Origin: Planctomycetaceae bacterium
GTDB lineage: Bacteria; Planctomycetota; Planctomycetia; Planctomycetales; Planctomycetaceae
Reading direction: 5' to 3'
DNA: 14,830 nt
Assembly: GCA_003503535.1 (NCBI GenBank)
Contig: DOCI01000290.1
Location: 26,828 to 41,657, forward strand
The position numbers and the translations under genes were made by a program. Below are positions 7,641 to 14,830 of this stretch, in pieces (the stretch's first letter is position 1; the number at the start of each line of letters is the position of its first letter). The notes beneath the pieces are model-generated. The model was given only the letters and a program-made list of their open reading frames with translations. It had not been told where the DNA came from and did not search any database.

Positions 7641-8035
7641 TCTCCGGGAACGAAGTTTACCCCCAGGAGAGTCATTGACTCTGAGGCTCACTTTGTTCGA
7701 TCCCAGCTATTGCTCGGGGTGGTATGAAGACGGTTCAATAACCTGGCAGGTGGCTCAGCTCGCTTTGTTATCTGGGTGGATGAAGTCCATAAGAGGCTTC
7801 CCGTTAAAGGTGGAGCCTGCCTGGTTGTGAATTGACAGCAGTGATGACCGGGGCATTTTTCCCCACCTCGGCAGATTGCCCCAGGGCTCCGAGTGGGAAT
7901 AGGCTGCTTTTAGCCTGAAATATCGCTTAGTTCGCGTTATTATCGATTTGGCACAGGACTTGCCTTAGTTCTAATTCAATCACTCGTCCTGGCTGACGTT
8001 TTAAAGAATCGAACCAATCTTACAAAGGCGATCTC
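7641..8035. other. Non-coding stretch upstream of the MoxR gene
   Basis: I see no supportable gene here. It may hold further degraded transposase sequence: frames show fragments such as VHKRLPVKGG, too weak to call. Small dyads occur, namely GGGGCA/TGCCCC (7850-7855 with 7877-7882) and AGGCT/AGCCT (7901-7905 with 7912-7916). The last 120 bases should contain the promoter of the MoxR/Bat operon, but I cannot place it with confidence. Confidence 0.5.
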
Positions 8036-9043
8036 ATGCTTCAAGAAAATATTACTCGTGAGCGGATTAATGAATTGACTTACGAGATTCAGAAACAGAA
8101 CGCTCCTTTTCAGGCGATTGTCGAGCAGGTCAATCATGTGCTTGTCGGGCAGGAAAAGCTGGTCCATCGGATGCTGATTGGACTTCTCGCCAACGGACAC
8201 CTTTTAATTGAAGGGGTGCCGGGTTTGGCGAAGACAACCGCAGTGGCCAGTCTTGCCAAAGCGATCAATACTGGTTTTCAGCGATTGCAATTCACGCCCG
8301 ATTTGCTGCCTGCCGATTTGATTGGGACGCAGGTCTATCGTCCTCAGGATCAAACCTTTGTCGTGCAGAAGGGGCCGATTTTTTCGAATCTGATTCTGGC
8401 CGATGAAATCAACCGTGCTCCCGCCAAAGTGCAAAGTGCATTGCTCGAAGCGATGCAGGAACGACAGGTGACCATTGGGGGCGAGACCTTCCCGTTGGAT
8501 AATCCGTTCCTGGTGATGGCGACACAAAACCCAGTCGAGCAGGAGGGGACTTATCAGTTACCGGAAGCTCAGACTGATCGTTTCATGTTGAAGGTGATCG
8601 TCGATTATCCCAACCGTGACGAAGAAATACGAATTTTGCAGAGGATGAGTCGGACGTCTGCAAAGTTTGATATTCAACCCGTGACGACTCCAGCAGAAAT
8701 TCTGGCTGCTCGGGAGCTGATTGATGAGATTTATGTGGATGCGAAAGTTCAGAATTATGTTGTCGATTTAGTGATGGCGACGCGAAATCCGGAAGCTTAT
8801 GGATTGCAGTTGAGCGAACTGATTCAGTTCGGCGGCTCACCCCGGGCAACAATTAATCTCACACTGGCAGCCAAGGCGAATGCGTTTCTTGCAGGTCGGG
8901 GCTATGTGACTCCCGCTGATGTGAAAGAGATTGCTCTGGATGTTCTCCGGCACCGTATCATGGTGACCTACGAAGCTGAAGCGGAGGAACGAACCAGTGA
9001 ATCGATCGTGACTGAAATTCTCAATCATGTGGTCGCTCCATAA
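8036..9043 (+). CDS. moxR: MoxR-family AAA+ ATPase
   Basis: This gene encodes 335 residues, the usual length for MoxR proteins. They are cytoplasmic AAA+ ATPases thought to act as chaperones or metal-insertion motors for vWA-domain clients. Visible motifs are Walker A GVPGLAKT (60-67), the conserved LQFTPDLLPADLIGT (84-98), Walker B LILADEIN (119-126), sensor 1 in ATQNP (162-166), the QLPEAQTDRF segment (174-183) with a probable arginine finger, and a C-terminal lid domain with the sensor-2-like GGSPRA. All motifs are intact. AAAGG about 10 bases before the ATG is an acceptable ribosome site. It is the first gene of a same-strand cluster with DUF58, BatD-like, two vWA and TPR genes, which supports the assignment to the aerotolerance-type MoxR group. 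A hairpin and a long repeat separate it from the DUF58 gene, so it may be partly uncoupled from it. Confidence 0.96.
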   Translation: MLQENITRERINELTYEIQKQNAPFQAIVEQVNHVLVGQEKLVHRMLIGLLANGHLLIEGVPGLAKTTAVASLAKAINTGFQRLQFTPDLLPADLIGTQVYRPQDQTFVVQKGPIFSNLILADEINRAPAKVQSALLEAMQERQVTIGGETFPLDNPFLVMATQNPVEQEGTYQLPEAQTDRFMLKVIVDYPNRDEEIRILQRMSRTSAKFDIQPVTTPAEILAARELIDEIYVDAKVQNYVVDLVMATRNPEAYGLQLSELIQFGGSPRATINLTLAAKANAFLAGRGYVTPADVKEIALDVLRHRIMVTYEAEAEERTSESIVTEILNHVVAP

Positions 9044-9057
9044 CGAATCTCCCTGCC

Positions 9058-9111
9058 GCAATCAGCAAGGTGATTTCCTGCAGACTTATACGTCGCCATC
9101 TTGCTGATTGC
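9058..9111. terminator. Long stem-loop after the MoxR stop, possible terminator or attenuator
   Basis: GCAATCAGCAAG (9058-9069) pairs perfectly with CTTGCTGATTGC (9100-9111); allowing one G-U pair the stem extends to 15 bp (9058-9072 with 9097-9111). The 24-base loop is large and only TCTTTCT follows, so this is a weaker candidate than a classic intrinsic terminator. It begins 15 bases after the stop codon and could stabilise the moxR message or reduce read-through into the DUF58 gene. Confidence 0.5.
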
Positions 9112-9209
9112 TCTTTCTACTTAACCAAGTTTCATTAGAAAATCGGTGAAATTCATCAAACGACCAATAGGCCGGCACGCAACAGAGTAACGACGAAAAA
9201 CAATTGTAG

Positions 9210-9298
9210 CCGGGTGGCAGGGGCGCACTCGAAGAGAAGCCCCGAAGCGTTGGACTTTCGGGGGCTTCCGCTAAGGCGGAGCGCCCCCGCCACCCCGG
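9210..9298 (+). repeat. Cloverleaf-like GC-rich intergenic repeat, copy 1
   Basis: Outer arms CCGGGTGGCAGGGGCGC (9210-9226) and GCGCCCCCGCCACCCCGG (9281-9298) pair with minor imperfections. Inside are CTC-GAA-GAG (9228-9236), a stem GAAGCCCCGAA / TTCGGGGGCTTC (9236-9246 with 9257-9268) and CCGC-TAAG-GCGG (9268-9279). The same plan and much of the sequence recur at 11256-11342, and the head recurs at 14814. It lies in the 325-base gap between moxR and the DUF58 gene; apart from this and the hairpin at 9058 I see nothing else in that gap. Confidence 0.9.
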
Positions 9299-9368
9299 AG
9301 TTTCTTATTCAATATGTTATTGAAAATCCGTTTTCCATTTGGGACGGAATTTAGATTGAGTCCTCATT

Positions 9369-10244
9369 ATGATTCCACGCGAGATTTTCAAAAAAATCCG
9401 GCATATTCAGATTCGGACGTCCCATAAAGTCGACGAGATGCTGGCAGGTAACTGGCATTCGGCCTTCAAGGGACGTGGGATTGAATTCGAGGAAGTTCGT
9501 CCTTATCAGATTGGCGACGATGTTCGCGCAATCGACTGGAACGTGACTGCTCGCAGCGATCAGCCGTTCGTAAAGTTGTTTCGTGAAGAACGGGAGCTGG
9601 CCGTCCATCTGCTTGTTGATTTGAGTGGTTCGCAAAATCTGGGGACTTCGACGCAGACGAAGCGGGAACTCATTGTTGAACTCGGGGCCTTGCTGGCGAT
9701 GTCGGCAATTAAGAACAATGACAAGGTTGGCCTGACACTGTTTACCGATGGGATCGAAAAAAGCATTCCTGCCCGCAAGGGGTCCCGGCATGTTCTACGA
9801 TTGATTCGGGAACTGCTGTACTGTGAGCCGATCGGAACAGGAACGAATATCAGGCAGGCTTTGGAACATCTCAATCGCGTATCGAAACGGCGCACGGTTG
9901 TGTTTCTGATCAGCGATTTTCAGGACAGCCAGTACGAACGAGCGTTGAAAGTGGCTGGACGTAAACACGACATCATTCCGGTCGTGATTGCCGATCCGCG
10001 AGAACATGAAATGCCCAATGTCGGGTTGGTTCGACTGCAGGATGAAGAGACAGGCGAGATCATTACGCTGGATACTTCGAGTCGCAAAAATCGCGACCGC
10101 TTTGCAGAATTGTATCGGCTTCAAACTGAGACACGGGACAACCTGTTTCGCAAACTTCGTCTGCTGCCGATTCATCTGGAAACCGGTTCCGACATTGTGG
10201 AACCGCTCCACAAATACTTTCATCAACGGGAGAACCGATCATGA
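9369..10244 (+). CDS. DUF58 domain protein (MoxR partner, vWA-like)
   Basis: This gene encodes 291 residues and represents the compact, cytoplasmic form of DUF58 proteins found next to MoxR ATPases. The family signature RPYQIGDDVRAIDW is at 44-57, preceded by GRGIEFEEV. The C-terminal part is a vWA-like fold with an apparently complete metal-ion-dependent adhesion site: DLSGS (84-88), Thr159 in GTGTNI and Asp183 in LISDFQD. There is no transmembrane segment. By family knowledge it is a likely client or adaptor of the MoxR ATPase, coupling it to the membrane vWA proteins; the exact role is unknown. The ribosome site before the ATG is weak (TTGAG). The stop overlaps the next gene by 4 bases (ATGA), indicating translational coupling. 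Long antisense frames inside it are shadows. Confidence 0.93.
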   Translation: MIPREIFKKIRHIQIRTSHKVDEMLAGNWHSAFKGRGIEFEEVRPYQIGDDVRAIDWNVTARSDQPFVKLFREERELAVHLLVDLSGSQNLGTSTQTKRELIVELGALLAMSAIKNNDKVGLTLFTDGIEKSIPARKGSRHVLRLIRELLYCEPIGTGTNIRQALEHLNRVSKRRTVVFLISDFQDSQYERALKVAGRKHDIIPVVIADPREHEMPNVGLVRLQDEETGEIITLDTSSRKNRDRFAELYRLQTETRDNLFRKLRLLPIHLETGSDIVEPLHKYFHQRENRS

Positions 10245-11197
10245 ATCGGCAACAGATCATCTCTGAATTCAAGTTGCTGGCATTGGTTGGCGCACTGGTT
10301 TTGATTGGCCTCAATTCGTCTTCCGCCGCGACTCCAGCTGTTCAAGAGGAAGTGTCAAAAAAATCGGTGCAGGTGGCAGAGCCTTTCACCATCGCATGGA
10401 CGGTCACGGCTGCGGCGAATGCGAAGGTCACTTTCCCGGAAAGCGGCAAGCAACTGGGCGATTTTGACATTATGGATACGAACGACCTGTTCGATATTCC
10501 CGTCGAAAATTCGGCAGCCAGAACCTGGACTCGACGAATGACACTGGAAAGTATTCAGACGGGCGAGCTGACGATTCCCTCTCTGGAAATTCAGGTGAGT
10601 GACGCAAGCGGTTCGCAGAGGGTGCGATCCGATCCGGTGACGATCCATGTCGCCAGCGTGCTCGAAGATCGATCCGATCCGACTCAGTTTCGGGATATTC
10701 AATCCGTGGTCAATGTCGAAGTTCCCGTGCTGCCGACTTATGAATGGGTGCGGTGGACTGCCGGAGGTTTCTCAGGCTTGGTGTTGTTGTCGATGACAGT
10801 CCTGTTTGTGACGCGCAGAAAATCAAAGCTCAGTCCCGAGAAATGGGCACTGCTGCAACTGGATAACCTGGAATCAGAAATTGAGGCTGGGTCTACAGAC
10901 AGTGAAAAGGTAACAGATAAAATCTCAGAAATTGTTCACGACTTCCTGCAGCTGCAATTGGAAATCCCGGAGACGGGATGCACATCCGATGAACTGTTAC
11001 GTCAGGTTCAAAAGGACGAACGGTTCAGTTCGGATTCCACAGAACAACTGACGACGCTGTTCAGTTCATTGGATCAATCGAAATACGCGGGTTTAAAGAT
11101 GGATTCAGAGACGCTTCTGACAACATTGCAGGAAACCCGGTTGCTGGTTCAAAGAGTCACTGAAGAATTCAGCGCAGTCTCAACAGGTGTAGACTGA
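10241..11197 (+). CDS. BatD-like membrane protein of the MoxR/Bat operon
   Basis: This gene encodes 318 residues. GGGAG at 10228-10232 and the 4-base overlap with the DUF58 gene support the start. Residues 1-30 form a signal peptide ending SSAA. An Ig-like region follows (about 35-140), with SVQVAEPFTIAWTV, FDIMDTNDLFDIPVE, WTRRMTLESIQTGELTIPSL and DPVTIHV, reminiscent of one BatD beta-sandwich domain. A single transmembrane helix is at about 173-190, followed by RRK. The cytoplasmic tail (about 195-318) is helical, with KISEIVHDFLQLQLEIPETG and STEQLTTLFSSLDQSKYAG resembling the DUF4381-type tail. It is much shorter than full BatD proteins, so it may be a DUF4381/BatD hybrid. It is probably an envelope component displaying a periplasmic domain and contacting the MoxR/DUF58 pair inside; that role is inference. 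Confidence 0.82.
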   Translation: MNRQQIISEFKLLALVGALVLIGLNSSSAATPAVQEEVSKKSVQVAEPFTIAWTVTAAANAKVTFPESGKQLGDFDIMDTNDLFDIPVENSAARTWTRRMTLESIQTGELTIPSLEIQVSDASGSQRVRSDPVTIHVASVLEDRSDPTQFRDIQSVVNVEVPVLPTYEWVRWTAGGFSGLVLLSMTVLFVTRRKSKLSPEKWALLQLDNLESEIEAGSTDSEKVTDKISEIVHDFLQLQLEIPETGCTSDELLRQVQKDERFSSDSTEQLTTLFSSLDQSKYAGLKMDSETLLTTLQETRLLVQRVTEEFSAVSTGVD

Positions 11198-11255
11198 TGA
11201 AGATAAACACTAACAATACTTAATAATTGAACTCTTTCCGAACGTTATGAAAACA

Positions 11256-11342
11256 GGGGTGGCGGGGGCGATCTCGAAGAGAAGCTTCCGAATCATAAAA
11301 CGTCGGGGGGCTTTCGCTAACGCGGAGTGCCCCCGCCACCCC
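11256..11342 (+). repeat. Cloverleaf-like GC-rich intergenic repeat, copy 2
   Basis: GGGGTGGCGGGGGC (11256-11269) pairs perfectly with GCCCCCGCCACCCC (11329-11342). The interior shares CTCGAAGAGAAGC with copy 1, and its right half closely follows copy 1 (GGGGGGCTTTCGCTAACGCGG against GGGGGCTTCCGCTAAGGCGG). Its middle arm is altered, AAGCTTCCGAA with CGTCGGGGGGCTTT, and pairs less well. It fills much of the 207-base gap before the BatA-like gene. Confidence 0.9.
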
Positions 11343-11404
11343 AGATCAGTTTGATGAAATCAGGTTTTGATAGCGGTCATTAGCATAAATCACTGGAGAA
11401 GCAG

Positions 11405-12478
11405 ATGTTTTACTCACCCTGGTACTTCCTGCTGTTATTGATTGTCCCGTGGATGGCGTGGCGATTGTTTGCTCCGCGTCGTCGGCGAGCCGTTCGGTTC
11501 AGCAGTCTGAAAATCGCTCAACAAATGACGCCGACTTTGCGTCAGCGCTTGATCTGGCTACCGAATGCCTTAACCATGGCAGCGATCGTTTTCCTCATTG
11601 TAGGAATCGCTCGACCTCGTGAAGGACGGGAACAAACGGTTGCCGAGAGCGAAGGGATTGCCATCGAGATGGTTGTGGATCGCAGTGGCAGTATGCAGGC
11701 GATGGACTTTCAGGTTGATGGCGAACATGTGGATCGTCTGACTGCGATCAAGAAAGTGGCTGGTGAATTTGTCATGGGATCAGACGGTCATGAACTCGAA
11801 GGGCGATTCAGCGACCTGGTCGGACTGATCACCTTCGCAGGGTATGCCGATGGCGAAACGCCTCCGACACTCGATCATACGTTTCTCGTCTCTCAGCTTA
11901 ACAATGCCAGTATCGTGACCACTCGAAATGAAGACGGCACTGCAATTGGAGATGCGATTTCGCTAGCCGTGGAAAAACTGAACGCACTCGATGCACGACA
12001 AAAACAAAAGGTGCAAAGCAAAGTCATCATCCTGCTGACGGACGGCGAGAATAACGCAGGTCAACTGGAACCGGTGCAGGCGGCAGAACTGGCCGCGACG
12101 ATGGGCATCAAAGTTTACACCATCGGCGTTGGAACCAAAGGACAGGCCCCCGTGCCTGTAACCGATGCCTTCGGTCGTCAGCGGATTCAGTGGATGCCGG
12201 TCAACATCGATGAGGAGACTTTGACCAAAGTAGCCGAAGTGACCGGCGGCAAATACTTTCGAGCGACAGATACGGATTCTCTGGCCAATATATATGCAGA
12301 GATCGACCAATTAGAAAAGACAAAAGTGGAGGCGAAACATTTTGTCGATTATCGCGAACTGGCGGTGCAATCGTATGCCGGGCCGATTTCTGTTCCGCCT
12401 TTGTTATTGATCGCCTTCGTGTTGCTGGCAGCACGACTCGTGCTTCAGCAAACCTGGCTCAGAGAACTGACATCCTAA
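11405..12478 (+). CDS. batA: BatA-like membrane-anchored vWA protein
   Basis: This gene encodes 357 residues. GGAG at 11395-11398 lies 6 bases before the ATG. An N-terminal helix (about 5-21, WYFLLLLIVPWMAW), the basic loop RRRRAVRFSS and a second helix (about 54-70) anchor the protein. The vWA domain (about 84-310) has a complete metal site: DRSGSM (92-97), Thr179 in DGTAIGDAI and Asp213 in LLTDGENNAG. A third helix near the C-terminus (about 330-350, PPLLLIAFVLLAARLVL) completes the topology typical of BatA/BatB proteins. These are associated with aerotolerance and envelope stress in Bacteroides, Leptospira and Francisella relatives. It is followed by a second vWA gene, probably an ancient duplication. 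The symbol rests on gene order and family resemblance. Confidence 0.9.
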   Translation: MFYSPWYFLLLLIVPWMAWRLFAPRRRRAVRFSSLKIAQQMTPTLRQRLIWLPNALTMAAIVFLIVGIARPREGREQTVAESEGIAIEMVVDRSGSMQAMDFQVDGEHVDRLTAIKKVAGEFVMGSDGHELEGRFSDLVGLITFAGYADGETPPTLDHTFLVSQLNNASIVTTRNEDGTAIGDAISLAVEKLNALDARQKQKVQSKVIILLTDGENNAGQLEPVQAAELAATMGIKVYTIGVGTKGQAPVPVTDAFGRQRIQWMPVNIDEETLTKVAEVTGGKYFRATDTDSLANIYAEIDQLEKTKVEAKHFVDYRELAVQSYAGPISVPPLLLIAFVLLAARLVLQQTWLRELTS

Positions 12479-12499
12479 AGCTGAATTCATAAATCGATG

Positions 12500-12523
12500 T
12501 AACAGACTTTTGTCTGTTATTTT
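12500..12523 (+). terminator. Hairpin plus T-run between the two vWA genes (weak terminator or attenuator)
   Basis: TAACAGAC (12500-12507) and GTCTGTTA (12512-12519) form a perfect 8-bp stem with a TTTT loop, followed by TTTT at 12520-12523. Only three of eight pairs are G-C and the T-run is short, so termination would be partial. It lies between the batA stop and the ribosome site of the next gene (AGAGGA, 12525-12530), so a role in translation or mRNA processing is equally possible. Confidence 0.45.
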
Positions 12524-12538
12524 CAGAGGATCAATCAA

Positions 12539-13606
12539 ATGGACATTCAATTTGGAAACCCTGGCAATCTTTATTTGCTGGTGATTGTGGTTCTCGGACT
12601 CGGCTTGACGGCCTGGGCGGGGATTGCCCGGATGCAGGCCGCAACGAAGTTCGCGACACCTACCCAGCGGAGGCGGATTCTGCCACCGGGGAATTCCACT
12701 CAGCAATGGCTGTCTGCTCTGCTGGTCTCTGCCAGCCTGGCACTCATGGCCGTTGCATTGACCGATATTCGTTGGGGCAAAGCCTGGCACGAAGTTCCTC
12801 AAAAAGGGATCGAAGTGATGTTCGTCCTCGATGTCTCCAGAAGTATGCTCGCAGAAGATGCTTCGCCGAATCGACTCGAACGTGCCAAGCAACAAATTAA
12901 GGATATGGTCGACGAAATGGCTGGCGACCGCATCGGGCTCATTACCTTTGCCGGAGATACTCGCCAGTCGGTGCCGCTCACAAGTCACTACGAAGACTTC
13001 AAGCAGACGCTCGATTCTGTCGGACCTCATACGGTTTTAAGCGGAGGCTCGCGACTGGGCGATGCCATCACGGCTGCCGCGAATGGATTTATGAGTAAGA
13101 CGAATGATCACAAAGCGATCGTCATTTTCACGGATGGAGAAGATCAGGAGAGCAATCCTGTTCAAGTCGCTGAAGAACTGTATGCCGAGAAAGGCATTCG
13201 CATTTTCACGGTCGGATTAGGCGACATGGTTCAGGGAGCACGTGTCCCGGAAACGGATCAGGGTCGAAGCGGCTATGTTCAATACAAGGGGCAGCAGGTC
13301 TGGTCGAAAATGAACGGCCAGATCTTACAGGAAATCGCAGAGAAGACAGACGGAGCCTATATCCCAGCCGGAACCCGCCGGGTCAACATGGCCGATGTTT
13401 ATCACAGCTATGTGGCGAATGTGGAACAGGTTGAATTTGAGACGGCTAAAATCAATTCCTACATTGCCAGATTCCAATGGTTCGCAGTGCCAGCATTGGC
13501 TCTGTTATTGCTGGAAGTTCTGTTGTCGACCCGTAAGGCAAAAGTGAATATCGAAAAGCAGTCCAGTCGGGAAGCGGCTGTTGTTGAGAAAAAGCATGCC
13601 GCCTGA
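12539..13606 (+). CDS. batB: BatB-like membrane-anchored vWA protein
   Basis: This gene encodes 355 residues. AGAGGA ends 8 bases before the ATG. Two N-terminal helices (about 11-29 and 57-74) flank a basic loop (QRRRILPP). The vWA domain (about 88-315) carries DVSRSM (98-103), the form usual in BatB, and Asp199 in IFTDGEDQES. At the position where the metal-site Thr is expected the sequence is GGSRLGDAI, with Ser171, a conservative change. A C-terminal helix (about 313-330, WFAVPALALLLLEVLL) is followed by a short basic tail. It probably works with the BatA-like and TPR proteins in an envelope complex exposed to the periplasm. Its 132-base insert-free spacing to the BatA-like start region and shared strand fit one operon; the stop is 53 bases before the TPR gene start. 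Confidence 0.9.
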   Translation: MDIQFGNPGNLYLLVIVVLGLGLTAWAGIARMQAATKFATPTQRRRILPPGNSTQQWLSALLVSASLALMAVALTDIRWGKAWHEVPQKGIEVMFVLDVSRSMLAEDASPNRLERAKQQIKDMVDEMAGDRIGLITFAGDTRQSVPLTSHYEDFKQTLDSVGPHTVLSGGSRLGDAITAAANGFMSKTNDHKAIVIFTDGEDQESNPVQVAEELYAEKGIRIFTVGLGDMVQGARVPETDQGRSGYVQYKGQQVWSKMNGQILQEIAEKTDGAYIPAGTRRVNMADVYHSYVANVEQVEFETAKINSYIARFQWFAVPALALLLLEVLLSTRKAKVNIEKQSSREAAVVEKKHAA

Positions 13607-13659
13607 AGTCCACGCTTATAAGTCCAAAGTTAAAGCGTATGTGTTTTGAAAGTCATTCC

Positions 13660-14805
13660 ATGAAAATTATTTCGATCAGACAATTGCCGCTGACTCTGCT
13701 CCTGTGCACGATCGCCTCACCAGTGATGGCGAGCACGCCATTGGAGGCAGCCAGTGCTTCAGAGATTAATGTCGCCAACGAGTTGGTCGAGGAAGGAAAA
13801 TTTGACGAGGCTCTGGAAAGTTATCGTCAAATTCAACCGACTTCCAAAACCAAAGAGGAATTGAATTACAACATTGCGGTCGCTGAATACCGGAAGGGAG
13901 AAACCGAAGCGGCAAAGACCTTGTTTACGGAGGTTTCCGCTTCTCCTCAGTCAGCCTTGGCAGCCGCAGCTCGATATAACCTGGGAAATTGTTTTTATGC
14001 CGACGCCGTAGCACAGGCTGAGCAAGATCGGCCAGCTGCGATCGAGGCATTGCAACAGGCGATTGAACATTATCGTGGCTCACTGGCTGTGGATGCGAAT
14101 CAGGTCGATGCGCGTGCCAATATCGAACTGGCGATGGAATTCCTGAAGAAATTGAAACAGGAACAGAAGCAAGAGCAGGAGCAGCAGAAAGAGAATCAGG
14201 AAAATAAGGATCAACAAGAGCAGAACAAACAAAACCAGGATTCTGAATCGCAGGATCAGAAACAGGATCAACAGAAGCAGGACTCTGAGTCTCAAGATTC
14301 GGAATCGATGAAAAATGATTCTCAGCAGGATCAAGAATCCAAAGAGAAGCCGAATGAGTCGAAGTCCGATCCTCAGTCCCAAGAGGGATCTGAACAGAAA
14401 GAAGAGAAGCCGTCTGAAGAGTCTCAGAAAAACCCGGGCGAACAGAATGAACAACCCCAGCCTGAGCAGGATCCTTCACAGTCCATGAATCCGCAATCGA
14501 AATCTCCCAAAGATCAAACCAAACCTGAAGAACAATCTCCAGGTGAACAATCTGAAGAGGAGCCTTCTTCTAAAGAGGATCAGCCTGTTCCTTCTGGCGA
14601 GTTGAAAGCGGCCAACGAAGAGGATCAAAGTCAACAGCCGAGTGGCCAGGTGGGCGTCAACGATCCGAATGCCCAGGAGGCTCCGATGTCGAAAGAGGAA
14701 GCTCTCAAAATGTTGCAGGCTGTTCGCGATCGGGACTTTCTTCGAAGACTGCGTCAGGAACAAAAAGAACGCAGGCAACATATCCCAACGGATCGGGACT
14801 GGTAA
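13660..14805 (+). CDS. batC: BatC-like exported TPR protein with Gln/Glu/Ser/Lys-rich tail
   Basis: This gene encodes 381 residues. The ATG at 13660 is preferred over the one at 13639 because it begins a clean signal peptide (MKIISIRQLPLTLLLCTIAS, cleavage after VMA, residue 24); no strong ribosome site precedes either. Residues about 35-160 hold TPR helices: ANELVEEGKFDEALESYRQI, ELNYNIAVAEYRKGETEAA, RYNLGNCFYADAVAQAEQ and AIEHYRGSLAVDANQVDARA. Residues about 165-325 are low-complexity, dominated by Gln, Glu, Ser, Lys and Asp. A basic helical end (MSKEEALKMLQAVRDRDFLR) finishes in PTDRDW, resembling the short 'KDW' endings I recall from Bat-operon TPR proteins. It is probably a scaffold in the Bat envelope complex. 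A Leu/Phe-rich antisense frame over the low-complexity part is an artefact of that composition. Confidence 0.88.
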   Translation: MKIISIRQLPLTLLLCTIASPVMASTPLEAASASEINVANELVEEGKFDEALESYRQIQPTSKTKEELNYNIAVAEYRKGETEAAKTLFTEVSASPQSALAAAARYNLGNCFYADAVAQAEQDRPAAIEALQQAIEHYRGSLAVDANQVDARANIELAMEFLKKLKQEQKQEQEQQKENQENKDQQEQNKQNQDSESQDQKQDQQKQDSESQDSESMKNDSQQDQESKEKPNESKSDPQSQEGSEQKEEKPSEESQKNPGEQNEQPQPEQDPSQSMNPQSKSPKDQTKPEEQSPGEQSEEEPSSKEDQPVPSGELKAANEEDQSQQPSGQVGVNDPNAQEAPMSKEEALKMLQAVRDRDFLRRLRQEQKERRQHIPTDRDW

Positions 14806-14813
14806 ATCAATTC

Positions 14814-14830
14814 GGGGTGGCGGGGCGCTC
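14814..14830 (+). repeat. Start of a third copy of the cloverleaf-like repeat, cut by the window edge
   Basis: GGGGTGGCGGGGCGCTC matches the left arm of the copies at 9210 and 11256 and begins 8 bases after the TPR gene stop. The rest lies outside the window. Confidence 0.65.

Noticed and set aside
7329..7727. A 132-codon open frame as an intact gene
   Set aside because: It starts inside the right inverted repeat, its middle is a RAYT half, and its end is out of frame with the rest of that transposase, so it is a pseudogene read-through.
9210..9298. A tRNA or tRNA-like gene because of the cloverleaf shape
   Set aside because: The arms do not have tRNA lengths, there is no TTCRA T-loop or acceptor/CCA layout, and related copies occur in other gaps.
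14080..14454. A minus-strand frame giving a very Leu/Phe/Arg-rich, membrane-like protein
   Set aside because: It is the reverse of the Gln/Glu/Ser/Lys codon repeats in the TPR protein tail; the composition is an artefact of that low complexity.

Overview
The window looks like chromosomal DNA from a planctomycete, probably of the Planctomycetaceae. The grounds are a PVC-type membrane-bound dehydrogenase/HEAT-repeat protein, a MoxR-Bat aerotolerance-type operon in the arrangement common in that phylum, moderate GC, and gaps full of palindromic repeats and decayed REP-associated tyrosine transposases (RAYTs). This assignment rests on family recognition alone, as no database search was possible.

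Layout. Positions 1-2315 (minus strand) hold most of a secreted PVC-type dehydrogenase whose C-terminus lies outside the window. A 507-base gap with one strong palindrome (2658-2687) follows, then a small secreted Ser/Gly-rich protein of unknown function (2823-3437). A RAYT pseudogene (about 3495-4000) runs up to tex, the transcription/RNA-binding factor Tex (4110-6302). Next is an AT-rich orphan gene for a single-pass membrane protein (6499-7221), enclosed by a 56-base inverted repeat (6370-6425 and 7292-7347, 52/56 matching). A second RAYT remnant (7401-7573) lies directly beyond the right-hand copy.

From 8036 to the right edge lies a same-strand MoxR/Bat locus: MoxR AAA+ ATPase, DUF58 protein, a BatD-like membrane protein, two membrane-anchored von Willebrand A (vWA) proteins (BatA- and BatB-like) and a TPR protein with a long Gln/Glu/Ser/Lys-rich tail (BatC-like). 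By family knowledge, the MoxR ATPase probably acts as a chaperone or metal-insertion motor on vWA clients, with the membrane vWA and TPR proteins forming an envelope complex. The substrate is unknown.

The most unusual structure is repetitive. A cloverleaf-like GC-rich repeat (outer arms GGGGTGGCGGGGGC / GCCCCCGCCACCCC) is inserted twice in the gaps of the MoxR/Bat locus (9210-9298 and 11256-11342), and a third copy begins at 14814 just after the TPR gene, all in the same orientation. With two RAYT fossils and the inverted-repeat-bounded orphan gene, the window records repeated activity of REP/RAYT-like elements. I see no CRISPR array, tRNA or rRNA gene, or intact mobile element.
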